A DNA stretch of 23,873 bases, from the NCBI GenBank assembly GCA_934663645.1, contig CAKUKR010000030.1, positions 1 through 23,873 on the forward strand, given 5' to 3'. The first letter of the stretch is position 1. The number at the start of each line of letters is the position of its first letter. A program made the position numbers and the translations under genes. This document shows positions 1 to 7,555 of this stretch, piece after piece. The notes under the pieces are model-generated. The model searched no databases and had not been told where the DNA came from. It saw only the letters and a list, made by a program, of their open reading frames with translations. Source of the stretch: an uncultured Muribaculaceae bacterium. Its GTDB lineage: Bacteria; Bacteroidota; Bacteroidia; Bacteroidales; Muribaculaceae.

Positions 1-6
1 GGCTTG

Positions 7-37
7 TTGCACAGGTGCGGGGTTTTGAGTAATTTTG
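7..37 (+). promoter_or_regulatory. Bacteroidetes-type promoter for the DUF4924-prfC pair
   Basis: TTG at 7-9 and TAATTTTG at 30-37 are separated by 20 nt, matching the Bacteroidetes -33/-7 pattern (TTTG, 19-21 nt, TAnnTTTG). Transcription would start near 43-46. A 7-bp perfect inverted repeat (TCAGGCA at 47-53, TGCCTGA at 61-67) follows and folds over the ATG at 60. Confidence 0.75.
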
Positions 38-83
38 CACTGCTTTTCAGGCAGCGCAGATGCCTGAGCCAACCATAGCATAT

Positions 84-653
84 ATGTTCACAGCGTCACG
101 CAAGAAAAGAGAAAACATCGCCGAGTATCTGCTGTACATGTGGCAGATTGAGGACCTCATACGCGCTTACGGCCTCGACATGGACCGCATCAAAAGCGGC
201 ATCATCGACCGTTACACCGGACTCGACGAGCAGCAGAAGCGCGACTTGACCGGCTGGTACGAGTCGCTCATCGACATGATGCGCCGCGAGGGCGTGCAGC
301 AGTCGGGGCATCTGCAGCTCAACAAGAATGTCATCATCTCTCTCGACGACCTGAGCCGCCGTCTGCTCGATGACCCGAAATATGCCGACTATTCGCGGGC
401 ATACTATGACGTTCTGCCCGACCTGGTGGAGATACGCGCCAAGGCCGGCGACAACCGCTGCGGCGAAATAGAGAGCGCGTTCACGGCCTTGTACGGAATA
501 CTGCTGCTGCGCCTTCAGGGCAAGGAAATCTCGCCGGAGACTTCCGCTGCCGCCGCCCGCATCTCGAAATTTCTCGCCACGCTTGCTGCGTATTACCGCA
601 AGGACTACAACAACGAACTATTCAACGACGATCCCGATACCGCAAATGTCTGA
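84..653 (+). CDS. DUF4924 family protein
   Basis: This gene encodes a 189-residue soluble, largely helical protein with no signal peptide, recognised as the Bacteroidetes-specific DUF4924 family. Family members begin with a Met-Phe followed by a basic stretch and the conserved block [19 protein letters not shown], which starts about 10 residues into this reading. Later conserved blocks are [13 protein letters not shown] and the C-terminal [10 protein letters not shown]. An in-frame ATG at 60 would add eight residues, but they lie outside the usual family start and the codon sits in a hairpin, so the ATG at 84 is preferred. The last 8 nt overlap the start of prfC, implying co-transcription and possibly translational coupling. 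The biochemical function of the family is unknown to me. Confidence 0.85.
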   Translation: MFTASRKKRENIAEYLLYMWQIEDLIRAYGLDMDRIKSGIIDRYTGLDEQQKRDLTGWYESLIDMMRREGVQQSGHLQLNKNVIISLDDLSRRLLDDPKYADYSRAYYDVLPDLVEIRAKAGDNRCGEIESAFTALYGILLLRLQGKEISPETSAAAARISKFLATLAAYYRKDYNNELFNDDPDTANV

Positions 654-2229
654 AACACTGAACCAGGAAATCAGCCGCCGGCGCACGTTCGCCATCATCT
701 CGCACCCTGACGCCGGCAAGACCACACTGACCGAGAAGCTGCTTCTGTTCGGCGGCGCAATACACGTTGCCGGCGCGGTCAAGAGCAACAAAATCAAGAA
801 GACCGCAACTTCCGACTGGATGGAGATAGAGAAGCAGCGCGGCATATCTGTCGCAACCTCCGTAATGGGCTTCGACTACGGCAACTACAAGATCAACATC
901 CTCGACACCCCTGGACACCAGGACTTTGCCGAGGATACGTTCCGTACGCTCACTGCCGTGGATTCGGTCATCATCGTCGTTGACGTGGCAAAAGGCGTTG
1001 AGACGCAGACGCGCCGTCTCATGGAGGTGTGCCGCATGCGCAAGACCCCGGTGATAATATTCGTCAACAAGCTCGACCGCGAGGGCCGCGACCCGTTTGA
1101 CATCCTCGACGAGCTGGAACAGGAGCTGCATATCGGCGTGCGCCCGCTGTCGTGGCCTATCAACATCGGCGCGAAGTTCAAGGGCGTATACAACATCTAT
1201 GAGCATGGGCTCGACCTGTTCACCCCTGACAAGCAGCGTGTTTCGGAGCGTGTGGAAATCGACGACGTGAACTCGCCGGAGGTGGATCGTCTCGTCGGCG
1301 AGAGCGATGCCGCTAAACTGCGCGAAGACCTCGAACTGATAGAGGGCGTATACCCCGAATTTGACAAGCAGACATATCTCGATGCGAGCATAGCACCTGT
1401 ATTTTTCGGTTCTGCGCTCAACACATTCGGTGTCAAGGAATTGCTCGACTGCTTTGTTGAGATAGCCCCCGAGCCGCGCCCAGTTGACGCTGTGGAGCGC
1501 ACGGTCTATCCGCAGGAGGAGGCGTTCTCTGGGTTCGTATTCAAGATACACGCCAACATGGACCCCAACCACCGCTCGTGCATAGCGTTTGTCAAGATAT
1601 GCTCCGGCAAGTTCGAGCGCAATGTCAACTACCTGCATGTGCGTCAGGGCAAGCAGATGCGCTTCGCCGCGCCGACAGCGTTCATGGCGCAGAAAAAGAG
1701 CATCGTGGACGAGGCGTTCCCCGGTGACATTGTGGGCATACCCGACAACGGCAACTTCAAGATAGGGGACACCCTCACCTCCGGCGAGAAGCTGCACTAC
1801 AAGGGGCTGCCGTCGTTCTCGCCTGAGATGTTCAAGTATATCGAAAATGCCGACCCGATGAAGGCTAAGCAGCTCGAAAAGGGCATCAGCCAGCTCATGG
1901 ACGAGGGTGTGGCACAGCTGTTCACCAACAGCTTCAACGGCCGCAAGATAATCGGCACTGTAGGACAACTGCAGTTTGAGGTGATTCAGTACCGTCTGCT
2001 CCACGAGTACGGAGCGCAGTGCCGCTGGGAGCCGATAAGCCTATACAAGGCATGCTGGATAGAGAGTGACGACGAGAAAGCGCTGGCAGCGTTCAAGGCC
2101 CGCAAACGCCAGTACATGGCTCTCGACAAGGACGGCCGCGACGTGTTCATGGCAGACAGCAACTATGTCCTCCAAATGGCGCAGAGCGATTTTCCTGATA
2201 TCCGTTTTCATTTCACGTCAGAGTTCTGA
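646..2229 (+). CDS. prfC: Peptide chain release factor 3 (RF3)
   Basis: RF3 is a translational GTPase that removes RF1/RF2 from the ribosome after peptide release. The 527-residue length matches the family (E. coli RF3 is 529). The GTPase motifs are in order: P-loop SHPDAGKTT at residues 19-27, switch [13 protein letters not shown] at 63-74, DTPGH at 87-91 and NKLD at 141-144, followed by the beta-barrel domain II and the RF3 C-terminal domain, including VGQLQFEV. A reading from 583 would add 21 residues ahead of MSETLNQEI that are simply the out-of-frame end of the preceding gene, so the ATG at 646 is chosen. It overlaps the upstream stop by 8 nt. A 460-residue open frame on the opposite strand is a composition shadow. 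Confidence 0.97.
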   Translation: MSETLNQEISRRRTFAIISHPDAGKTTLTEKLLLFGGAIHVAGAVKSNKIKKTATSDWMEIEKQRGISVATSVMGFDYGNYKINILDTPGHQDFAEDTFRTLTAVDSVIIVVDVAKGVETQTRRLMEVCRMRKTPVIIFVNKLDREGRDPFDILDELEQELHIGVRPLSWPINIGAKFKGVYNIYEHGLDLFTPDKQRVSERVEIDDVNSPEVDRLVGESDAAKLREDLELIEGVYPEFDKQTYLDASIAPVFFGSALNTFGVKELLDCFVEIAPEPRPVDAVERTVYPQEEAFSGFVFKIHANMDPNHRSCIAFVKICSGKFERNVNYLHVRQGKQMRFAAPTAFMAQKKSIVDEAFPGDIVGIPDNGNFKIGDTLTSGEKLHYKGLPSFSPEMFKYIENADPMKAKQLEKGISQLMDEGVAQLFTNSFNGRKIIGTVGQLQFEVIQYRLLHEYGAQCRWEPISLYKACWIESDDEKALAAFKARKRQYMALDKDGRDVFMADSNYVLQMAQSDFPDIRFHFTSEF

Positions 2230-2262
2230 CGGGTTGAAAATCAACAGATTGCCGATTTCGGC

Positions 2263-2330
2263 TGTCTGATTTGTGCATATTGTTTGGCATTATGCCGTCC
2301 GATGCGGACAGCATAATGTCTGATTTGTGC
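2263..2330 (+). repeat. 14-bp direct repeat flanking a hairpin
   Basis: TGTCTGATTTGTGC occurs perfectly at 2263-2276 and again at 2317-2330, with repeat units 54 nt apart. The hairpin at 2286-2320 lies between them and overlaps the second copy. It could be a local duplication or a footprint of slippage. No transposase or target-site pattern is visible. Confidence 0.7.
2286..2320. terminator. Imperfect hairpin downstream of prfC
   Basis: CATTATGC at 2288-2295 pairs perfectly with GCATAATG at 2311-2318. After one C/A mismatch, GTCCG at 2297-2301 pairs with CGGAC at 2305-2309 around an ATG loop. G2286 and G2287 extend the base. A U-tract is absent, so it is a weak intrinsic terminator candidate or an RNA 3'-end stabiliser for the DUF4924-prfC transcript. 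Confidence 0.45.
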
Positions 2331-2353
2331 GTGTGCAGGGTTGGCTTATGCTC

Positions 2354-2361
2354 TAATTTTG
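2354..2361 (+). promoter_or_regulatory. Lone -7-like element TAATTTTG
   Basis: A perfect TAnnTTTG element 24 nt ahead of the ATG at 2386. No TTG or TTTG lies at the usual 19-21 nt upstream (the nearest is 26 nt away), so the promoter may be weak or degraded. It is the best candidate for transcription of the decayed small gene and the lipoprotein genes beyond. Confidence 0.4.
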
Positions 2362-2385
2362 CAGATATAACCAACAAGCACGACA

Positions 2386-2557
2386 ATGAAGAAATTCTAC
2401 AAACACACTGCATTGCAGGCGGCAGCTGTTGCGGCAGCGCTGCCACAGCGAATGCCGCTGCTTCAGAATATGGCGAATACATACACCGTCAAGCCTATAA
2501 TGTGAATAAAGTCAAGATGTGATTGCCGCCGACGGCACCCGACTGTTCATTGAATAA
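2386..2557 (+). pseudogene. Possible decayed small secreted-protein gene
   Basis: The ATG at 2386 opens a signal-peptide-like start (MKKFYKHTALQAAAVAAA) that ends at a TGA at 2503. Coding-like sequence continues in a second frame (TANAAASEYGEYIHRQ, then YNVNKVK, stop at 2520-2522) and in a third frame (IAADGTRLFIE, stop at 2555-2557). Joined, these would give a basic N-terminus, a hydrophobic Ala-rich stretch, an Ala-x-Ala-like cleavage site and a short mature peptide of about 35 residues. This suggests a small secreted-protein gene broken by two frameshifts, but the pieces are short and may be coincidence. I do not recognise the family. Confidence 0.3.
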
Positions 2558-2578
2558 GTGTATTTTTTAGGTATGAAT

Positions 2579-2608
2579 GGGGGATGTGCCTGTTCTGACA
2601 CATTCCCC
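2579..2608. terminator. Hairpin upstream of the first lipoprotein gene
   Basis: GGGGGATGTG at 2579-2588 pairs with CACATTCCCC at 2599-2608 (10 bp with one G-T wobble, 10-nt loop). It ends 34 nt before the ATG at 2643. TTT follows but no long U-tract. It may be a terminator for upstream transcription or a leader hairpin of the lipoprotein mRNA. Confidence 0.4.
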
Positions 2609-2642
2609 TTTGCCAATCAGTTAACCTCAAAATCAGATGATT

Positions 2643-3404
2643 ATGAAGCATCTAATGACAATCCTTGCGCCCCTTTGCCTGCTGCTTGCAGCAGCGTGCA
2701 ACAATGCAAGCTCATCACAAGGCGGCATTACAGGTGACAACACTGCCGCCGAAAGCATATCAGCCTTGCACTATGACGAGACGGCAAGCATCGACGACGT
2801 TGTCAAAAGCGTCATGGAGTATGCAGAAAAGGAAATCCCGGCGACCTCTTCCATTGCCGGACTTGTGCCCGTGCTTCAGGAGCGGCGCATGCTGGCTCTG
2901 AAGTGCGTAAACGACATGTTTGAAGAGGCTCAGACAGCCGGGCCGGACAATGCAGATAAAGCAGCGCGAAACGTCCGCCTTGCTGACCAGCAGCGCGAAA
3001 TATTCGACCGCGTTGACGCCGCATACATAAAACTGATAGAAAACGAGGGTGCGTCATTGGCTCACAACTCGATCCCCGTAGAGTTCGACAGCAAGTATTT
3101 CACGTCCGGCAAGGCTCGTCTCGGAGAAGTCGGGCAGACTACTGCGGCTGTGTATGTAAAGATGCGTGCAAAGGAAAAGGTCAAAGGGTATTACCGAGTA
3201 TACGTGAAATACCTCGACGGCAACGGCAAGGAGCTGCTCAAAGAGGAGGTGATGAGCGCACAGATACGCCAAAGCGGAGACAGCGTGTATTGCAACTTTG
3301 ACCACCTGCCTGACGTCGATGCGCTGACGCATGCCAAGAAACTGTATGTCGGCGTCAACACGCAGGAGGCATCGTCGGCATCTGATGACCCATACGCATT
3401 CTGA
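2643..3404 (+). CDS. Hypothetical lipoprotein (first of three)
   Basis: The gene encodes a 253-residue predicted lipoprotein of a family I do not recognise. The N-terminus is a type II signal peptide, MKHLMTILAP then a Leu-rich core, with lipobox AAAC placing the lipidated Cys at about residue 19. The residues after the Cys (NNASSSQ) lack the acidic surface-export signal, which suggests retention on the periplasmic side. The middle is helical and charged, with a DQQREIFDRVDAAYIKLIE block. The C-terminal third (about residues 155-230) looks like a beta domain (AAVYVKMRAKEKVKGYYRVYV). A second ATG two codons upstream (2637) is possible. The ATG at 2643 is preferred because it yields the MKHL start also seen in the next gene. 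That gene follows after 30 nt, suggesting an operon. Confidence 0.8.
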   Translation: MKHLMTILAPLCLLLAAACNNASSSQGGITGDNTAAESISALHYDETASIDDVVKSVMEYAEKEIPATSSIAGLVPVLQERRMLALKCVNDMFEEAQTAGPDNADKAARNVRLADQQREIFDRVDAAYIKLIENEGASLAHNSIPVEFDSKYFTSGKARLGEVGQTTAAVYVKMRAKEKVKGYYRVYVKYLDGNGKELLKEEVMSAQIRQSGDSVYCNFDHLPDVDALTHAKKLYVGVNTQEASSASDDPYAF

Positions 3405-3434
3405 CAATGAAACGACAACCAAATAACGACTGAT

Positions 3435-4250
3435 ATGAAACATCTGAAATTCGCAGCCGCACTGTTCACGGCGGTTGCCATGGGCTTTTCGCTCGCCGCT
3501 TGCGGCGAAGAGAACGGCGGCAAGGACACTCCGGACAACCCCAATCAGGGGGGAGGGACATCCGGAGGCGGCACTGACCCCAAGCCGTTTGTGTCAAATT
3601 CAAACAACACTGTAGTTGACGGGCCTATCGTTGCCTCAATAACCGGCCAAATAGGGGAGGGCGAGGATGACTATGTGGCAAATGCAGAAGCAACTGTGTC
3701 GCTCAATGCGCTGCCTGCTACCGAACGGGCATTCGACGAACTGCAGGCGCAGATAGGCGACACTCCGCAGGGCGGCGTGATGATGGTGCTTGCTGCCATG
3801 GAGGTGTGGGCCAACGCCGGCCCGACAGCCGGGAATGCCTGTCTGAAGAAGTGTGTGGCGGACTTCACCATCACTGAATTTGTCCCTGTACGCTTGAACG
3901 AGATGTTCTCATCGACAGACAAGAACTATGCACGTCCCTATCAGGTCGCAGCATTCCTCGTCGGCGCAGAGCGCAAGAACGGCTACAACCCCACAGAACC
4001 GTACACCGCATCGATGTATGTCAGCCCGCACCACCCGTACAGCTATTCGTCTGCGCTCGACGGCACTAACATCACGTTCCAGCTACGTTACCAGGGGTCT
4101 GGCTCTGAATCGTCAAAGGCAACAGCAATAACCGTTGTGAAGCCATACGGCCAGAAATACTACCTCTGCACGTCATGGTCGTCGCTGTATGTGCGCGTAG
4201 CCCAACTCCGCGGAGGCGAAGTCTTCAACGGTTTCAAGATTGTAAAATAA
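3435..4250 (+). CDS. Lipoprotein resembling DUF6935
   Basis: The gene encodes a 271-residue lipoprotein with signal peptide MKHLKFAAALFTAV and lipobox SLAAC, lipidated at about residue 23. A Gly/Asp/Pro/Asn-rich linker (about residues 24-55, with GGGTSGGG) tethers a globular domain. The domain layout (TPQGGVMMVLAAMEVW, then PYQVAAFLVGAERKNGYNPTEPYT, then a beta region ending with YYLCTSWSSLYVRVAQ) resembles the DUF6935 proteins of gut Firmicutes and Bacteroidales as I remember them. I hold this family name only moderately and the function is unknown. It lies 30 nt after the previous lipoprotein gene and is probably co-transcribed with it. Confidence 0.8.
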   Translation: MKHLKFAAALFTAVAMGFSLAACGEENGGKDTPDNPNQGGGTSGGGTDPKPFVSNSNNTVVDGPIVASITGQIGEGEDDYVANAEATVSLNALPATERAFDELQAQIGDTPQGGVMMVLAAMEVWANAGPTAGNACLKKCVADFTITEFVPVRLNEMFSSTDKNYARPYQVAAFLVGAERKNGYNPTEPYTASMYVSPHHPYSYSSALDGTNITFQLRYQGSGSESSKATAITVVKPYGQKYYLCTSWSSLYVRVAQLRGGEVFNGFKIVK

Positions 4251-4273
4251 CATAACTCGTGATTACATGAACG

Positions 4274-4299
4274 GCGGTGTGTCGGGTTCGGCACACCGC
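4274..4299. terminator. Perfect 11-bp hairpin between lipoprotein genes
   Basis: GCGGTGTGTCG at 4274-4284 pairs with CGGCACACCGC at 4289-4299 (one G-T wobble) around a GGTT loop. The downstream TTGTAAATAA is only weakly U-rich. It lies 24 nt after the second lipoprotein gene and 35 nt before the third, so it could terminate, attenuate or protect the upstream transcript. Confidence 0.5.
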
Positions 4300-4334
4300 T
4301 TGTAAATAACACACAAAACAACCCGTCACGCGAT

Positions 4335-5006
4335 ATGTTATCAAAGCCATTAACAGCCGTCTTGTTGTTGGCAGTGTGTCTGTCCGCAATATTGCTCACG
4401 TCATGCCGCAACAGCGCCGCTGACGGCAACAACACGGATACTGCCCTGACAGACTCCTCCAAACACGAACTGGCGACAAGGGACGACACAGCTGTTATTC
4501 CGTTTAATGCACAGCAATACAGCATAATGGTGGAATTCTTCAATTCTGGTCAGGAATCTGACATGAAAAAGCCGTTTGACAAATGGGCTGTACTCGAGCT
4601 GCCTGACAAAAACGCCCCGTTTACAGTGGTCTACGCAGCTTCCAATGATGACAGCCGAGGCGCATTCTACTATGTATGCAATGACGGAGAGTCTGTTGAC
4701 ATGATAGTTTCATACGCTCCGCCTATGAAATTCTCATTTTGGACAGCATCAGCTGAAGGCGGCACTGTCGGGCTGACAGCATCAGCCGGCGACTGTACCT
4801 CATACTGGACATACGCTGTCAATGCAGACAAGGAGCCGTTCTATGTATTTGCCAATGTGTGCAACGGCAAAGTAGAGACTGCCGAAAGCACCACGGAAAC
4901 AGCTCTCGACCCTGCTGCTGCAATGCAGACAGTCAACAAGTTTAATGTTGATTATGAGCCTGTTGACGGTTGGTATCCCATCCCCACAGCGTACTTCGCG
5001 GAGTGA
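4335..5006 (+). CDS. Hypothetical lipoprotein (third of three)
   Basis: The gene encodes a 223-residue predicted lipoprotein of no family I recognise. The signal peptide MLSKPLTAVLLLAVCLSA is followed by lipobox LLTSC, with the lipidated Cys at about residue 24. An Asn/Asp/Thr-rich linker follows, without an acidic surface-export signal next to the Cys. The mature part is rich in aromatic residues and looks all-beta (YSIMVEFFNSG, FTVVYAASNDDSRGAFYYV, MKFSFWTASAEGGTVGLTAS), reminiscent of a small immunoglobulin-like or jelly-roll fold, though this is inference. There is no separate promoter match in the 84-nt gap upstream, so it may depend on read-through past the hairpin at 4274-4299. Confidence 0.78.
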   Translation: MLSKPLTAVLLLAVCLSAILLTSCRNSAADGNNTDTALTDSSKHELATRDDTAVIPFNAQQYSIMVEFFNSGQESDMKKPFDKWAVLELPDKNAPFTVVYAASNDDSRGAFYYVCNDGESVDMIVSYAPPMKFSFWTASAEGGTVGLTASAGDCTSYWTYAVNADKEPFYVFANVCNGKVETAESTTETALDPAAAMQTVNKFNVDYEPVDGWYPIPTAYFAE

Positions 5007-5087
5007 AATCGTAACAAACACTCCTCGGTTTTTGTAGCCTGTGGAATTAATTAACCGAATTTATGGGGGGGCAAGGGCGTTTTGTGC

Positions 5088-5095
5088 TATATTTG
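5088..5095 (+). promoter_or_regulatory. -7 element upstream of the beta-barrel gene
   Basis: TATATTTG at 5088-5095 matches TAnnTTTG exactly and ends 24 nt before the ATG at 5120, giving a leader of about 15-18 nt. No clean TTTG lies at 19-21 nt upstream; the nearest T-rich stretch is TTTATG at about 5060. Confidence 0.5.
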
Positions 5096-5119
5096 CAGTC
5101 GGAATTACACTGACTGGAT

Positions 5120-7420
5120 ATGGGCATCAAAAAACTTTGTCTGCTGCTGTTTGCTCTGGCGTGCATGACCGCCACTGCGGCTGCACGTGAAATCAGCGGC
5201 ATCGTGCTTGCTGAGAGCGACTCCACACAAGTTATCGGAGCGACCTGCTCGATTGTGATTGACGGACAGCTAACTGTGCAGTCTGCCACAGACGACAATG
5301 GCCGCTTCGCGATGAACCTCAAGAACAAGGCGGCTGCAACGCTCAATGTCTCCGCCTCCGGTTACGGCGCGGCTGAAGTGCTGCTCTCCGATGACCGTGG
5401 CGACATAAAAGACCTGGTCATCTACCTGCCTGACGCCAATATGCTCAAGGACGTGACCGTAGAGGCCAAATCAATAATCAACAGCGGCAAGAACACGATA
5501 GTCTACCCCTCGACGGACGACGTGAAGGCTTCACACAGCACAATAGACCTTTTCCAGAAGCTCCCGTTCGTGGGCTTGGCGGCAGACCCGATCAACCGCG
5601 CCCTGTCCGTTGATGGCGGCTCGCCGATGATATTGATTGACGACGTGCCTTCCTCTATGGAGGAGGTCAACGCCCTGCAGCCCAAGGACATAAACCGCAT
5701 AGAATACTCTCGCCTCACCCCTGCGCGATATATGGACCAGGGCTACAAGGGGCTTGTTAAAATCACGCTGAAGAAGCGCAACGACGGCGGCAATGTCTCA
5801 TTTTGGGCTCGCGGCTGCCCTACAACGGCGTTCAATGACTGGCAAGCCTCCGGCTCATACCACCAAGGGCCCTCGCAGTTCCGCATAAACTACGACGGCT
5901 CGTGGCGAAACTACCAGGAGGTCTATGACTTTGTTGAGGAGTCGTACGTCGGCGACGATTTCCGCGTGGACATGAACAGCCGGGACCGCAACCCGTTCAA
6001 CTATCTGTCGAACCGCTTCAACTTCAGCTATGACTACCGCCCGAACGCGAGGTCTCTCTTCTCTGCCAAGTTGGTCACGAACCTCTACTCGAGCCACCGC
6101 CGCACCGACAAGACCACCGAGGACACGTATTACGGCACATACGACAGCCACAACGACAGCCGCGACAAAAATGTCACTCCCTCGCTTGACCTCTTCTTCC
6201 GCCGCGACTTCAACGACAGCAACAGCCTCGAGGTGGAAATGACAGGCACGCTGCGCCGCCAGAAATACCGCAGCAGCTTTGCCTACTACATGAACCCCGA
6301 GACTCCCGAGGAGTATGAGTACAACATCGACAACCGCCGCCGCTCGCTGATCACCGAGGCGGCTTACCGCCATTCATTCGGCGAGTGGGCAGAGCTGTCT
6401 GCCGGCTTTCAGAACACGCTTTCGCACAGCCGCAACACATACATCGACTCCGACTACCGCCCGGTACTGACTGAGAACAACAACTATGTGTATGCGGACT
6501 TCGAGTTCATGGTGGGCAGGGTCAACGTCGCCCTCTCGTCGGGCGCGAAACTCTACTGGATCAAAAACGACGAGAACAGCCGCAATTTCGTCCGCAACCT
6601 CAGTCGCGTGACCGCTGCTTGGGACATCAACAGCAAGTGGAACCTGCGTGCCGGCTTCGATTATTCCCCCTCGATACCCTCGCTGACTTCGCTGACCGAC
6701 TACACGCAGCAGACATCGCCATACATGATGCAGAACGGCAACCCCGACCTCAAGGTGGCTGAATACTTCACATACGATGTGACAGCAACATATACCCACA
6801 AGGTATTCTCGGCATCGCTGACAGCGACGTATGAAACCGCCAACAACCCTCGCACAGACGAGACCACATATCTGGGCGACCGCATGTTCCTGACACGCAC
6901 TGTCAACTACGGTGTGAACGACCATCTGGGTGGCAGCTTGCAGTTCCGCCTCAACAACGTCGGTGGCTTCGGCGCAAATGTCCGCCTCGATGTGGACTGG
7001 TATCATACTTCCGGAAACACTTGGAACGAGTACCTGACCTCATTCTACGCCTACGGCTCGCTGTGGTGGAGCAAAGGCCCGTTCACCATAACGTACTGGA
7101 ACAAAATCTCCTGCAAGTACCTGAGAGGGTCATACATTACGAAAGAGGAGAACGGCAACGGCTTAAGCCTGACCTACAAGCCGAACAAGCACTGGGTGAT
7201 AACCGGCTCGTGGATGTACATGTTTGAGCCAAAAGGTACGAAATACCCGCAGCGCGACCTCTCGCGGACATCCCCTTACTACAACAACCGCTACATCAAG
7301 GACAACGGCAACATGATAGTCCTGTCGGTGTCATATACAGCCAATTTCGGCTCGATATTCCGCAGCGGCAAGCGCAGACTCAGCAACTCCGACAACTCCT
7401 CGTCCATCATCGCCTACTGA
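5120..7420 (+). CDS. Outer-membrane beta-barrel protein with carboxypeptidase-D-like N-terminal domain
   Basis: The 766-residue protein has a signal peptide (MGIKKLCLLLFALACMTATAAA). A carboxypeptidase-regulatory-like domain follows (about residues 24-110; EISGIVLAESDSTQVIGAT, DDNGRFAMNL), then a plug-like domain (about 112-215; LKDVTVEAKS, DLFQKLPFVGL, SPMILIDDVPSS, INRIEYSRLTPARY). The remaining 550 residues are a beta-barrel rich in alternating aromatic and polar strands. This architecture matches the TonB-dependent-receptor-like OMP_b-brl family (PF14905). No SusD-like partner, regulator or transport ATPase gene is adjacent, so the substrate cannot be inferred. The C-terminus is a basic and Ser-rich tail after the last strand (ANFGSIF) rather than a terminal aromatic. 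Confidence 0.9.
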   Translation: MGIKKLCLLLFALACMTATAAAREISGIVLAESDSTQVIGATCSIVIDGQLTVQSATDDNGRFAMNLKNKAAATLNVSASGYGAAEVLLSDDRGDIKDLVIYLPDANMLKDVTVEAKSIINSGKNTIVYPSTDDVKASHSTIDLFQKLPFVGLAADPINRALSVDGGSPMILIDDVPSSMEEVNALQPKDINRIEYSRLTPARYMDQGYKGLVKITLKKRNDGGNVSFWARGCPTTAFNDWQASGSYHQGPSQFRINYDGSWRNYQEVYDFVEESYVGDDFRVDMNSRDRNPFNYLSNRFNFSYDYRPNARSLFSAKLVTNLYSSHRRTDKTTEDTYYGTYDSHNDSRDKNVTPSLDLFFRRDFNDSNSLEVEMTGTLRRQKYRSSFAYYMNPETPEEYEYNIDNRRRSLITEAAYRHSFGEWAELSAGFQNTLSHSRNTYIDSDYRPVLTENNNYVYADFEFMVGRVNVALSSGAKLYWIKNDENSRNFVRNLSRVTAAWDINSKWNLRAGFDYSPSIPSLTSLTDYTQQTSPYMMQNGNPDLKVAEYFTYDVTATYTHKVFSASLTATYETANNPRTDETTYLGDRMFLTRTVNYGVNDHLGGSLQFRLNNVGGFGANVRLDVDWYHTSGNTWNEYLTSFYAYGSLWWSKGPFTITYWNKISCKYLRGSYITKEENGNGLSLTYKPNKHWVITGSWMYMFEPKGTKYPQRDLSRTSPYYNNRYIKDNGNMIVLSVSYTANFGSIFRSGKRRLSNSDNSSSIIAY

Positions 7421-7441
7421 CGGCCGTACAGAACAGACCAT

Positions 7442-7477
7442 AATCAGAGAACTCTGAACGCTCGGAGTCCTCTGGTT
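7442..7477. terminator. Long imperfect hairpin downstream of the beta-barrel gene
   Basis: AATCAGAGAACTCTGA at 7442-7457 pairs with TCGGAGTCCTCTGGTT at 7462-7477 around an ACGC loop: 16 positions with two G-T wobbles and one A/C mismatch. It lies 21 nt past the stop and ahead of the next promoter, as expected of a transcription end. The following sequence (TCACATACTC) is only moderately pyrimidine-rich. Confidence 0.6.
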
Positions 7478-7519
7478 TCACATACTCACCTGCCGGATAC
7501 AGCCTAATCGGCCGGATAG

Positions 7520-7550
7520 TTGCGGGAAATCATTTAATATATTACCTTTG
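7520..7550 (+). promoter_or_regulatory. Bacteroidetes-type promoter abutting a start codon
   Basis: TTG at 7520-7522 and TACCTTTG at 7543-7550 have a 20-nt spacer, a full match to the Bacteroidetes pattern. The -7 element ends only 5 nt before the ATG at 7556, so the mRNA should begin at or within a few bases of the start codon. Confidence 0.8.
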
Positions 7551-7555
7551 CGTAT

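Larger units (their letters stand above)
2230..2636. other. Intergenic space between prfC and the lipoprotein genes
   Basis: This roughly 400-bp space has no convincing intact gene. It contains a 14-bp direct repeat, an imperfect 35-nt hairpin, a lone TAATTTTG -7-like element, three short coding-like fragments in three frames and a second hairpin just before the first lipoprotein gene. Each is listed separately. Confidence 0.6.

Noticed and set aside
622..2004. 460-residue open frame on the minus strand opposite prfC
   Set aside because: prfC has every RF3 motif on the plus strand. The antisense frame is a composition artefact of GC-rich third positions, and its product matches no family.
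2271..2522. 83-residue plus-strand frame after prfC
   Set aside because: Its first half reads through the hairpin, repeat and -7-like element. Only its last part may be a remnant, treated under the decayed gene.
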